From: Ophiodon elongatus
Lineage: Eukaryota; Chordata; Actinopteri; Perciformes; Hexagrammidae
Length of the DNA: 64,000 bases
Reading direction: 5' to 3'
NCBI GenBank assembly: GCA_016806645.1
Contig: JACSYO010001682.1
Location: 464,501-528,500 of the forward strand
Each line of letters opens with the position of its first letter. Within the stretch, counting starts at the first letter, position 1. Below the pieces are notes generated by a model. It searched no databases. It saw only the letters and a list, made by a program, of their open reading frames with translations, and was not told the DNA's origin. This document shows, piece after piece, positions 37,111 to 48,979 of the stretch. Position numbers and translations under genes: made by a program.

Positions 37111-38260
37111 AGAGCAAGAGAGCAGAGCAAGAGAGAGACTGCACGAGAAATGTTTGACCAGACATTGGACTTCTTGCCTGAGTTACAAACTAACGAAAAT
37201 GGTGCATCAGTGGCATTTTGATGTAAGTTTAGTTTTTATATTTTTTCTCTTTGACAAATAGCCACTACGTAAAGTAATTTATTTGACCCGTCCATCCATC
37301 CTTCCTAAACACCCTTTCCACCTTACAGAGACTTTCTCGCTCTTTTCACTACTTCAGTTGCGCTGACCTTCTAAAAGTAATACAGATGGGTTTACATTGG
37401 AGTTAGTTGAAAGCCTGGTGGGTCTCGGTATCAGGGGCAGTAAGCGTTGGTATTTGAAGAGTTGGGAGTGAGAGCGGCTTGTCTTAATCATACATCATTT
37501 CTGTGGCTAATGTTCAGCACAACTTCTTTTAGCCCAAAATCAACTTAGGCTGAAAGATGGATGAAATCTTCTATGAAAGCAGTTTTCTGATGTTTGATTA
37601 CAATGGCCATTTCTGTTCTCGACTAAAACTAGACTAAAATATCCAGAGTTTTAGTTCACTAAAAATAAAAAAAGTTGAGGTTGACAAAATATGACCAAAA
37701 CTAACACAGACTTAATTTTAAAATTCCTGATGAAATTAGGGTTGGCAGGCCTGTAACAGCTGCATCTCCATCATTTACTTCTGTGAGCAATAAGTCATTA
37801 ACTGCATGACCACAAGAGTTAAAGAAAAATATTATTAAATTGTTTAAAGCTTTTGAAGAAAGAACTTGCTTTGGTTTTTTTCTGGAGAGGACATTCTCAC
37901 CTTGCTCAAAGTCCCTGTGACATCAGCCCGTACTGTTCATTTACCTCAATCTGATCTCTCCTGAAAGCCCAGTGTTGTGACAGCTGTGAGGTCTATGTTT
38001 GAAGATCCTCTCAGTGGAAGGAAAACATGGCCTGGGAGGGGATCACTATCCCTCCTCTTATTATTGCTGCTGTGGCCTGGATGGTTGTAGAGTCAATCCA
38101 GGGCCAGCAGGTACCTGTCAGTCACAGACCACCTGAGGAGACCTCTGCATCTGAAAGTGGAAGGTTGAGGCTGGATACAGGGGCTTGTTGAGATAAATAC
38201 CTCATATACAGCACGTAGGCAATGAGCAGGAAGTTGTTATGGGTACTGATCAGGCAGCAA
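37111..38260. other. intergenic with a repeat fragment at 37610-37720
   Basis: GACTAAAACTAGACTAAAATA and TTGACAAAATATGACC resemble a common fish element rich in GACTAAAACTA. No gene is supported. Confidence 0.5.
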
Positions 38261-38825
38261 CCTCCGGTTCTGAAAAGTGAAGCCAATGCACAAATGCTTT
38301 AAACTGGCATTCTTTCTCCTGGCCATCAGGGCACGACTTCTCTGGTCGCAAAAAGAAGTCTGACTGTAGAGAAGTCTATGAGAAGATTACCCTACTTCTC
38401 ACTTGATTTATTCCCTCAGTAAACATTGTAAACATGAGTTTATGGTCTAAATTGCTAGTTTCAAGTCTTCTTCAAAACAGCATGATGTTCATTTAGTAAA
38501 TTATGGTCCATTTAGAGTAAAATAGACCATAAAGTAGGATATGCTTTAGAGCAAGGCTACCTTGTGATTGACAGGTTGCTATCCTGGCGTTGTCCCATCT
38601 GGGAGTTGTTTGTATTTTCATTTTAGAACTTTAACCCTTTCACAGTGTGTTTCCAGTTCATGAAAGCTCATTTTAACATTTTGGTCGAAAAAAACCAAGA
38701 TGGTGATGGTCAAAAACCAAGATGGCGACGACCAAAATGCTGAACTCGAGGCTCCAAAAGCCGAGACCACAAACCACAAACGCCATGGTAGCTACATCCA
38801 CTTCTATATATATAGATTATGGTAC
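38261..38825 (+). repeat. interspersed repeat, family E copy 1 (near full length)
   Basis: Starts CCTCCGGTTCTGAAAAGTGA. Includes CATTCTTTCTCCTGGCCATC, GAAGTCTATGAGAAGATTAC, ATGAGTTTATGGTCT, CATGATGTTCATTTAGTAAA, AAATAGACCATAAAGTAGG and AAGATGGCGACGACCAAAAT, ending CTTCTATATATATAGATTATG. Matches an abundant percomorph repeat from memory. Copies also lie at 42765-43140 and 56340-56590. Confidence 0.82.
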
Positions 38826-41468
38826 AGATAGGTAACAGTTTACACTGGATAACTCAAACATATACTGAGACGCTGTAAGCAATTCACCTTACCTCTTACT
38901 GCTATTGTTAACAGTTACTAATGGTGTATCACACTTCCAATAGCCAACAACGTTGGGCAGGAGCTGCATCAGTTTAAAATTTAAGAAAGATATTTATCAC
39001 CTGCAGTGACATAAGTGATGGAGTTTCATGGCTTTGACAAATACCAAATGTTTTACTTGCAAAATATTCAAGAATTAATGTTTTCCAATACACTTTTAAG
39101 CCAACGAAGACGAAACTTAAAACTATTCAGAAATAAAATTAGAAAATGGAAAGGTTTACAGCTGAGCAAACCCTACCCACTGAGGTAGACCTTAAGTTGT
39201 GGTTGAAAGCTCAGAATAAAAGCTGGTAAGAGGGCAAAATCTATCCACTGAGGAATACCTTGACATATGGACATACAGTTTTATTAATTGTCATACTACT
39301 GTTTCCAAGGTCAAGACTCATACCCATTGCACAACATTTTAAGTTCAATTAAAATAGTATATTGTTCTCATGCAAGACTGGTATGTTAGAGTCGTTGGAT
39401 TTGTCCTACTCCTCAACTACATTCACTTCTGAAAGCATTCCAGCATCAATGTTTGTAACTACGGTGCACTGAAGAGAATAATCACCTTGAAACTGAAAAA
39501 GTCAAACGAGGATAAAAGTAATGAAGACAATAACTGAGACATTTGACATCACTGATTCACTGGATAACTCAGTCGTTGTGAAAACATGCTGCTGAGTGAA
39601 TTCTCTGTTTCTCTAGAGCTCTCTTTCTAGTCTCTGATTACAGCACCATTGCTTACACAGGTGCATGGCCGACGGCACCATTCATCCGTGTCACTACAAT
39701 GACTTTGAACTGAAGACTCTACCCATTTGGGGTTTGATTCAAAACAGGCGAGAAATGATCTTCCTGCTGCACCCGGCTGGCCACATTGTTTGGCTGGACT
39801 CTTGGCTGCCCGGGCTGCTTTGGCTCGGCTCCAGCTCAGATCGGCTAGACCGACTCCTGGAGCGGCACAGGGCTCTGACCCTGTGACCGCACAGCTCAGA
39901 GTGCAGAGCCAAGCAGTGTGGCTGGTTGCTGATAGACAAGCAAGTCAATGCTGCAGCAAATGTTGGCTTAAAGCAGCCCTTATCAGCCACTATCAGAACT
40001 GATAAAACTCCTCCTGCACTTTTACAGACATATTCTTGACATTATCAATAGGTAAACATTTCTTCCAAACTGGTGCCTTTACCCTAAAAAAATATAGCTA
40101 GTTGGATGATCTGTCTGTTTGTCCATATAGTCCTGTGCAAAGTATATTGATAACTACTGCCCAGATCCTCATGGAATTTGATATACATGGTTTCCAGAAG
40201 ATAACTGCTCATAATTTTGCGGACCCCTGCCATTTCCTGCAGTGTTATGACCATCTCTCTTAAATGAGTACTAGAGGACAGAGGTGGGAACAAGTCATTG
40301 TTTTGCAAGTCTCAAGGAAGTCTTTGTACTCAAGCCCCAAGTCAAGACAGGCAAGTCCCAAGTCAAAACAAACTTCGACACCCCGCAGTCATACTGCGCT
40401 TGTTTAACACTTTAGTTGTTTGCTCAAGTTTGTCGAGTTGGACTTTTGCAAGCTGCTGGTGCTGTGTTTTCTGGGAAGAGAAGTTCATCATTTACTTCCT
40501 GTCAATGTTCCAGTTACTCTAAGAACTTTAACACATGTGCTCATCTCAAGAGGCTTAAAACATTCCACTCAAACACACATGCAAGCTATAGCGAGTGAAA
40601 CCATCTTTATAGAAACCTTTTTTATAACTTCCACTCGTTCTTTTTTATTTGACACATTACCTGTCGAACTAGATGCTGATCCTGTGTACTGTCTTGTGAC
40701 AACAACGAACAGCAAGCAGTTAAATATTCTCTGTACAAATGGAGAGTGAAGTAGGAGGGCTATTCGCAGATCAATACGTGCTGTGTATGTTTAACAGTAC
40801 AATGATCACTGTTAGTGATGTATTATGAATTCAAGCAGTGGCAGAGCTTGATATAGCAAGATCTCCACCTGACCTGAAGCCAAACTGTCACTGTGCCAAG
40901 AAAATGTCTATTATATTACAGTATATCTGGGGCAATGGGAAGAATCTACTCAGGATGAGGGGATGAGATGAAATGGTAGCTGGCTCAGATTCAAAAGAAA
41001 AGTGAAAGTAGAAGCCCTGGCAGGGGCTGACTAGAGACTGGGAGACAGTTTCTTGCCTGCTAACTGTCAAGCTCTTTTCACTACTCCACAGGCCCAGCCT
41101 GGAGCATAGCCTCCCCCGTGAAAAGAGCAAGGATTAAGACAGTTTGAGATAAAGACAAAGGGCACACATCGCCTCTTTCCCTGAGAGCACCCCCCCGCCA
41201 CCCAGCCACACAATGATAGAGTACAATGGGATGATGTGATCTTTTGGCCTGCACCGGATGTGTCATCTAGCGCTGCTGTGCAGAACTTCCCAGCATTGTG
41301 TGCGGGGCCTCTGCCATTGTAGACGGCAATACTAAAACTTTACAGATATTTCACAGTGGGTGAGTGCTTTCTTTCCGCCTTGAGTTCCATAGCTGGCTGG
41401 GTCAGGAAACGGGGAGGCCCCAGTACCGACGAGCCTGCAGAACTACAACTGGGGAAGGATAAAGGCAA
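38826..41468. other. intergenic, with a CAAGTC-rich repeat at 40275-40380
   Basis: 40275-40380 has GGTGGGAACAAGTCATTG, GCAAGTCTCAAGGAAGTC and CCCCAAGTCAAGACAGGC, a known teleost repeat theme. GC-rich frames at 39665-40002 on both strands have no domain. No gene is supported. Confidence 0.5.
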
Positions 41469-41727
41469 GGATGCACTTCACCCTTTTGCAGGTGCTTTGA
41501 GAATTACACAGTTTATTTTTGTACCATTGGTGCAGGTTTATCTGCCACCTGCGAACTGGGCTCTCTCTTGTCTCTCGCTACCATTTTTGGAAAACTTCTT
41601 GAACACCTGTAAACCCTCAGGGGCCAATTCACAAATGGTTTACTTTTGTGGCAGATAAACCTGCACCAATGGTACAAAAAGAAACTGTGTAATTCTCAAA
41701 GCACCTGCAAAAGGGTGAAGTGCATCC
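41469..41727. repeat. large inverted repeat, 79-nt arms with one mismatch
   Basis: Left arm (from 41469) starts GGATGCACTTCACCC and runs to TTTATCTGCCA near 41547; right arm (41649-41727) starts TGGCAGATAAACC and ends GGGTGAAGTGCATCC. The arms are reverse complements except one base (TTTATTTTT versus TTTCTTTTT on comparison). The spacer of about 100 bp has no coding content. A MITE-like hairpin is likely. Confidence 0.93.
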
Positions 41728-41934
41728 CTGAATGCGTTGCCAAGGAAATAGCATCTTGGGGCTCCTGTTCTATTTGCCCATGTTTAAGGGTGCTTTCACA
41801 ACTGTATTTGGGTTAATTTGATTCGAACCAAGGCAATACCAAAAAATAGCCCCCCCTTCATGTAATTTAAAAAATAAATAAAAAATGTCAGCCTCATTTC
41901 CCTAATTTCCACCTGTTGCCAACCTGTTCTCACA

Positions 41935-42330
41935 AACAGGCGCTTGATCAGTGCCCGACTGAGTCTTAATACCGACACAACATTTAGCGTCTGTATGAGA
42001 TGCACCAGGCTTTCAACTAACTTCAATGTAAATCCATCCAAGTCATCATTAGATAGGTAAGAGCAACTGATGTAGTATAAAGAGCAAGAAAGTCAGTGTA
42101 GAGAGGAGGTTGGGTCAAACAAACACAGACTTTCACCCAGGAGACCGTTGTTTGTGTCCCGTGTGAAACCAAGTCAATGTTTACTTATTTCACCTTAGTT
42201 TTGTTACATATAGTATTTTACTAACACCACTTACAGAACAAGCAAACTTATTTGATGTAAAACATTTTTTTTCAACCCAAACAAAAAAAGGTTTCCACTA
42301 GTAAACCTAAAATGTTTTACTTTTAAGATG
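41935..42330 (-). repeat. interspersed repeat, family D copy 2
   Basis: AGACTTTCACCCAGGAGACC, TTTGTGTCCCGTGTGAAACC, preceded by GTATAAAGAGCAAGAAAGTC. Same element as 62640-62900 in the same direction, and opposite to 36855-37110. Confidence 0.72.
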
Positions 42331-42764
42331 TAATGCTTATTGTAAGCCCTTACGAGACTGAGGGTAAGATGACCCGGAGAAAAAGTCCATTCGGCAAATG
42401 TTATGGTCCAGCGCCCATCTTTAGTACATACAATGAAAGAAGCCGAAACCAGGAACTACGGATATGCAGATGTGATATTTGTGGTGATCACTTAGTGCTG
42501 TCTGCTCAGACGAGACCAGAGAGGAACCGAAAGGGTGGACAGAGGAACTGACTGTGTGAGAGCAGTCAAAGGGAACATTGCCCTTGGGCCTATGAAAGCC
42601 CATTTTTCTCCAATGTCATGGAGATTTCTTTTGGTAATGAGTTACATCCATGGGCTATCAAGTGCTGCCAAATGCAGCGGAGAGTTGTTCCTTTGATTAA
42701 TTAAATCATGGACAGTTTTTGGCCTCAATACTCGGGATGTGATTCTTTCTGTAACTGTTAACTT

Positions 42765-43138
42765 CTCACTTGAAACATGAGTTTATGGTCTCAATCTCTA
42801 GTTTCAACTGTTCTTCAATACAGCATGATGTTCATTCAGTAAATTATGGTCCCATTTAGAGTCAAATAGACCATAAAGTAGGGCATGCTTTGGGGCGGGG
42901 CTACCTTATGGTTGACAGGTTGCTACTAGAGCCGTATACATTATCTCTAGGTCAATCCTCTGCTGTCGAAATATGGTCACTTCTGCTCACTGGTTACAAA
43001 AAAAACAGATGTCAACGGCCGAAATCCAAAATGGCAACAGCCAAAATGCCATATCCAGGCTTCAAAACCTCTGTCCAAAAAACAATTGGTATGACATCAC
43101 GACAACAATGTAAACTCCTTCTATACAGTCTTGACACC

Positions 43139-43140
<2 letters not shown>
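42765..43140 (+). repeat. interspersed repeat, family E copy 2
   Basis: ATGAGTTTATGGTCTC, CATGATGTTCATTCAGTAAA, AAATAGACCATAAAGTAGG, ATGGCAACAGCCAAAATGCC, ending CTTCTATACAGTCTTGAC. Truncated at its start relative to 38261-38825. Confidence 0.82.

Positions 43141-43215
<75 letters not shown>
43141..43215. repeat. compound microsatellite (TG)n(TATG)n(TA)n
   Basis: TG run 43141-43168, TATG units to about 43187, then TA to about 43215. It leads directly into the palindrome that follows. Confidence 0.95.
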
Positions 43216-43218
<3 letters not shown>

Positions 43219-43271
43219 CTGTAACTAAGTATGTATATATATATATATACATACTTAGTTACAGTGAATAT
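43212..43271. repeat. 60-bp perfect palindrome
   Basis: ATATTCACTGTAACTAAGTA and a TA-rich centre are followed by the exact reverse complement, ending TACTTAGTTACAGTGAATAT. The centre lies between 43241 and 43242, with no spacer. Strong cruciform or hairpin potential. Confidence 0.95.
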
Positions 43272-44788
43272 TCTCAAAACAAACATGATGGAATTGAACA
43301 TCAATTACAGATAATGCAAGAACAGGACAGAGCTATTTGAAAGACCTCACAGTCCAAATGAGAAGCATAAGAAGCTGCAGTCAAAACGATGCTGAGATGG
43401 TATTGTGTGTAACACTACACTTGAGTAGATAAGCCAATACAGACTTTAGCCCCTGGCACTTAACATGATACATGATCCACGAACAACGACTCTGTAAATT
43501 GTATGCACCTTTAAGAGCTTAGGCGATGTTAGCTATGCCCAGTGGGTCATACCTGTGGTAAGTGGAATGGAATCCAGGGAGGAACTGCAGATAAAGTAGG
43601 TACAGGAGGGAAAGGGGGAGTGTGTGTGTGTGTGTGTGTGTGTGGGGGGGGGGGTCTCTACCCTGGAGGGGAAACCACAAGACTGGGAGTAATCTCTCCA
43701 TTAACCCACAAAACAGACACGCTGACAAGTGATGAGTGACGAGTGTGAGAACTCGGGGTGTACTCTGCTCAATACGTTTCTTTCTCTCCATATAAAACGG
43801 AAGTGCGGCTTTGCGACGATAAAAAATAGGCTCTTCTCACAAGCATAACTCGACAGCTGTTTTAGCAATGCACAGAAGTGCAAATGCAACCTTTTCATGC
43901 TCGAGACGGGCCTTGCAGATGAAAGGTACCTTTCACGGTTCCTTGTGTGCAGTAAAAATGGCCACTTGCAGCAGACTGGAACTCTGGGGAGGCAGATCCA
44001 GGTGGCCTCGGTTGGCGCACAATGTCGGGGGAAAACCAGTTGTTTTGGTGTCAATCTTACGAGTGGAAACTTTTTAAAACAATGCCAAAATAGAAATTCA
44101 TAATTGCAATAACTTAAAAGCCCAAGATGTTTGGCCTCAGTCGAAACAAGCTCCAAGGAGTGCTTGCATCATTACAAACGCACTTGTCAATGGAGAGCAT
44201 TTGTTACATGTGGTTTCAAGTGTTTGAAGCAAAATAAAAGGCACAACTACGCCAGAGAAAGGCGGCGTTCTGTCGCTCCGCTAGACTCCAGCTCACTCAA
44301 GTTCAAAGAGGAGCGCTCCCAGACTTATCTCGTTCCTGCCACAAGGGACCTCATTTATGACATTCTAAAGCCTAGCAGGGCCTGATTTCAACCAAAGAAC
44401 ACCCCATCCAGATATTCAAACCCCCCCGCCCCCCCAAACAAATCTTCCTACTCCCAGTTGAAATGCGCCAACTACTGTACATTACTTGGCACAAATTTCA
44501 ATCTCAGCCACATCTGTTCGCAGTGCTGCTCTGAAGGAACACACATGCACACGAACACACATGTTTACCCCTCCAATCGGATGGAAACAGTCCTGGAGAA
44601 CATGTGAAGAGGTTTGTGGGGGTGGTGCGTTTGAAATGGGGCTTAATGAATTGATAAGTATAACAGTGTGGATCGGGCTGAATGGGAGGCCAGGCTGTTT
44701 GATGTGCAGCTCTAGCTCTGCAAACCAGCTGAATGGAGGAGGCAGCCTTTGCTAATATAGAGGTTATAGAGTGCTTTTTAGTTTGAAT
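43272..44788. other. intergenic, with TG/G run at 43621-43654
   Basis: TG run of 23 bp followed by a G-run of 11-12. Another C-rich run is near 44421-44437. Overlapping frames on both strands at 43701-44156 carry no domain. Confidence 0.5.
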
Positions 44789-44973
44789 GGGTTTTTGGTG
44801 AGATGTCTGAAATGGGGTCTGTGGTCAACACAAACTTAAGGGATTTTAATATTTAGTTAGACGATAAAAAAGTAAATACTGCACATACTTTGTGAATTTA
44901 AAAGTTTTGACGTCTCTTAAAAAAGGCGGTTGCTAACAAGTGGCTAAATGAGACTACAAAACGGCATCACGCC
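44789..44973 (+). repeat. interspersed repeat, family F copy 1
   Basis: GAGATGTCTGAAATGGGGTC, TTAAGGGATTTTAATATTTAG, TCTTAAAAAAGGCGGTTG and AATGAGACTACAAAACGGC. The reverse complement of 48816-48979 carries the same series. Confidence 0.68.
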
Positions 44974-46331
44974 AAGTAGTCAGCATTAAGCTTGGTGGTG
45001 GTGACGGGAAGTCATGTGACCATGGTGTCGCCTAATGTTAGCTCTTAGCTGATTACATACATTTATACATAGTCGATTAGAGCAAGTAGATTATCTTGTG
45101 TCAGAAACGTTTGTTTGCCACATAGTTTATCTTCTGCATTAATCTAAAACCCAATGGAAAAGTACCATTAGCTTTTTGTCAGGGGAACCAGTATGATGCT
45201 AACTTCCCGTGCAGCGCTCTATTGCGCTGCTGCATGTGTTTCGGTGGCAGCAGCTGTCAGATGAACACACGCACGTTCATCTTCGTGTTGAATTGTCTCT
45301 GGGAATCCTGTAAACAAAATGAGCTTATGCAGAGATCAAATACTCTTAAAAAAATATATTTTTAATGCATTTTTAAATTATTGTTAATCAAACTTTCATG
45401 GCTCTTAATTTTTCTTTTACCTTCACTAGCAGTCATCTGTGAAAGTTTACAGTGTCCCCTAGGACGGTAGATAGCATCGTATCCTATAAATTACTCACCA
45501 GCTACACCATGTTTCCATCAGGGAACTGTACATTTTTAATTCAACCAAAGAAAAAAATGTAGCAGCTGCTGAAGTGAATTGATTTATCAGAAACAACAAA
45601 GCACTCATATCTAAGACCCAATCAAATGTTATGCCTTTAGAGGAATGATATTCCTATCTAATGCATTTTGTAAGTCACTACATGTTTTATCTAAAAAAAA
45701 AAAAATGGTAAAAAAAAAAACACAAACTGCATTAAAAGAAATAAAAAGCTTAGCTGCTATGAAATGTAAAAAAAGTCAGTATTTTGAAAATCAGCCCGTT
45801 TGAAATATTTGCTTTTCATTTCCTGTCTGTAGGAGAAAAAAAGACAACATCTGGAAAATATATGATCCACTTCCTTTTGCTTTGTCATGTCGTTACAGTG
45901 ACCATGGCAACGTGGGGATCTGGGTAGAAGGCAGCGTTCACCGGGAGGAGCTATGTTTCTGCTGAGATGCAGTGAAATAAAAGCCCACTGTAGATGAAAG
46001 TAAGCCTCATCCAAACTTGATTCATCAACAGATCTTCCACTTAAAGGAACTAGGCTTCATCTCAAGCAGCTGTCTGCACAGCGCTCCAAAAACTGAAATG
46101 GAATGAAGATGTAATCCTCCTCTAGTAGCCTATGTTTCCTTGTGTTGTCATCACAGCAAATGAAAGGGCGGTCAGATCTCTCTCTGACAGCCATCTTAAA
46201 TCCACTCACAGATCTCAGGGGACCCGTTTTCTGCATACTCAATATGCTCACAGCTCCTTCAGCCCACACGGTCGCCATGGCAACCATGGACCACCTCTGG
46301 CTTCTAGTGTATCTGTCAGCCAATACCCCCT

Positions 46332-46336
<5 letters not shown>

Positions 46337-46410
<74 letters not shown>
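46337..46410. repeat. (CA)n microsatellite
   Basis: Pure CA run of about 74 bp. Confidence 0.98.
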
Positions 46411-46412
<2 letters not shown>

Positions 46413-46914
46413 CCATCTTGCCTCTTTGTAGCATGGTGGTGTGTTTTTTGCGTCGGCATTGAGAATTCTTTCCACAAGTTTTTGTAAAAATGTCAAATAT
46501 TTAAGGAAGTAAATGGGATACATGGCAGGTTTAGGACATCTTAGTCATGCTTGTGTTTTTTTCCACTCCACCATTTCGTCTCCTCTCCAGCACCACATAC
46601 GGATAATGGATCAACACTGAGATGGCAATGCAGATCTCCCATTTGTTTTGACCCTAGTTTCCCTCTGAAGAGGGCAGCATTGAGCCTTTTTTTTGTGCAC
46701 TAGCACCACCACCAAAAAAAATAAAAGATCCACGCAAACCTGCTGTGTCACAACCAACACTATGAATGTAGGACCACCCATCCAGCACTAAAAGTCCCTG
46801 GCTGGGATTTAAACCTTACTGACCCCCCCGCCCCAATATCACCCCAAAAAAAAAAAAAAAAAGTATTATGTGTGCTGGTATGCCTGCATGAATGAGTGTG
46901 CGCAGCGGCGAGAA

Positions 46915-47018
46915 GGGGAAGGAAAGCAAAGGAGGAGGAGGAGGAGGAGAAAGAGGAGGAGGAGGAGGAGAAGGAGGAGGAGGAGGAGAGGGAGGAGGAC
47001 TGGGAGGAGGAGGGGGAC
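46915..47018. repeat. (GGA)n purine tract
   Basis: About 100 bp of almost pure purine on the plus strand, mostly GGA/GAG units with mirror symmetry, suited to triplex (H-DNA) formation. Glu-rich and Ser/Pro-rich frames across it are artefacts. Confidence 0.95.
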
Positions 47019-47073
47019 AGAGAGCAGCTGAGTGGAGCAGCTCTCTCATCACTGAGTAATGTTTTGCACCGGC

Positions 47074-47104
47074 TTTTTTTTTCTTTTTTTTTTTTCTTTT
47101 TTTT
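47074..47104. repeat. T-rich run
   Basis: Three T-runs separated by single C bases, about 31 bp. Confidence 0.95.
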
Positions 47105-47740
47105 AAGAAAAGAGTTAAACAGCATTGTGCTGCATGTGTCTATTCTCCTCTCTCTCTCTTTCACTGGAGATCTTTCTCTTTTGTCACCCTAAACCCTCCC
47201 CGCCTCTCTAAAGTCCCCCTTCGCCCTCCAACCCCACCCTTTCTGAATCCCCTCTGAAGTCCCCACACTTCATCTTAAAAAGCCAGTGTAAGGATTGGGG
47301 TGGGGGTGTTGGAGGAGGAGGAGGGGTATGATGGGGGGGGGGGGGGGCGTAGTACTGTTGTAATCTGCAATTGTTACAGTCTGGAGCCCTGCCACGCTGT
47401 CACCATCCCGAATTGATTTAACCATCAATGGCAGCATCCATTTAAGGGCCGCTGGCGCTCCGGCCCCCGGCTGCCCAAAAAAAAAAAAACGGCTGAATGT
47501 GCAATGAGCCCCCTTCTTTTTTTTTGCTCTCTTTCCCACCATCGGGTATCAAAGGCTATTGTGTCCAGAGAAAGTAGAGGGGTCACCCATTTACCCCCTC
47601 CTGGGGGTCAACCACGAGCCGGGGCGGAGGAGGAAAGTGAAAATAGCGGAGGAAGGTATAGAGCAGCGAGGAGCAGGTCTCGAAGTGCAACATCCGGACA
47701 GAGCACTCCCAATTGCCAATACAGGAGAAGATATACGTAC

Positions 47741-47742
<2 letters not shown>

Positions 47743-47788
<46 letters not shown>
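47743..47788. repeat. (TG)n microsatellite
   Basis: Pure GT/TG run of about 46 bp preceded by TACGTACGC. Confidence 0.98.
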
Positions 47789-47789
<1 letters not shown>

Positions 47790-48815
47790 GCCCTGACGTC
47801 AACGCAGCCATTTAGTATGGCACACTGGAAGTATTTGGAAATCGTGTCGCTATCCACGGGATGGATGTTCCTGTCTGGGTTCCGTCTTTCTCTTCCACAG
47901 TTGGCTCCCTCCCCAAAAAGTCTGTGTTTACTGTGTGTAAGGAAGTAGATCCTTTGCTTCGCAGCTCAGTTCCTGCACTTGTTTGTAGTTACTTTGCCTC
48001 ACTGTCACGCGGTCTCCAAAATTAAATGAACCAGAAAAATGAAGACCCCTTTTGAGCATCGGTGATCTTTCAATGCTTTGCAACAAAGATGTCACATGAC
48101 CTGCCTCCAGATTTGGAAAATTGGTGGCTTCAAGTGGCTCCAACTTCAGCCTGTTTATTTTTTTTGGCTTATTACATGTTACTGTGTCAACAGAACAACT
48201 CCGATCCAGTTTCACTTTGGCTGGGGAACACTACTGCCAGGATGGGGGGGACGTGAATATGAATATTCTCTTGGTAAAGCTTGGTGGTGTACAGTAAATA
48301 GGAGACCACTGTGGTCCGCGCTGCTCGATGTTCAGACAAATGAGGAGTAATTTGAATAATGCGATTAAGGATGAGGTAATGCTGCGCTGCCCTTCCTGTG
48401 AAAGGTCCACTGATGCACGGATCAGGGATTAACACAGTTGTGTGTTTCTACTTGTGAAAAGAGTAGCTGTGAAGCTGAGGAAAGAAAGAAAAAGCTGACT
48501 GGCTCTCTGAAGAAAGTAGTTTCAGTGTTGACAACCTCTGTGGCTTTTCCAGAATAGTGTTTTGTACATGTCATATCATTCAGGCCTACTGGGAAAATAA
48601 CTATAATAGGGTCAAAATAGCTGGTAAAATGGCTGAAAATAAGTTCTGTGGCAAACAAATGATCAACATACTTAAATGTTTTGTTCAGCAAGATAATCTT
48701 CACAAATGAACAAAACTCTTTTGATGTTAGAAGCATGAACGCATCCCCAGAAGTGAAAAGCTGACGTTAGGCTAAAACTAGACCACTATGTAGCTGAAGG
48801 TGGAGTTCAGTTTGG

Positions 48816-48979
48816 TGGATGACGGTGTGTAGTCTCATTCACCCGCCTTTTTTAAGACAAGTAAAAGCTTAAAAAGAGGAAATCGCAGGTGTTTTTTTTA
48901 TGTCATAAAACAAAACGTTAAAATCTCTTAAGCCTATGTTAAACACAGATCCTATTTTAGACATCTAACCAAGAACCCA
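48816..48979 (-). repeat. interspersed repeat, family F copy 2
   Basis: On the minus strand: GTTAGATGTCTAAAATAGG, TTAAGAGATTTTAACG, GTCTTAAAAAAGGCGGGTG, AATGAGACTACACACCG. It is the inverted partner of 44789-44973, about 3.8 kb away. Confidence 0.68.

Larger units (their letters stand above)
44974..48815. other. intergenic, low-complexity rich
   Basis: Holds A-runs (45692-45725), a CA run, a GGA tract, a T-run, a 15-base G run (47333-47347) and a TG run. Pro-, Glu- or Ser-rich frames here are produced by these tracts. No gene is supported. Confidence 0.55.

Noticed and set aside
46760..47192. Ser-rich, Pro-rich and Glu-rich frames on both strands
   Set aside because: They arise from the GGA tract and the neighbouring T-run.
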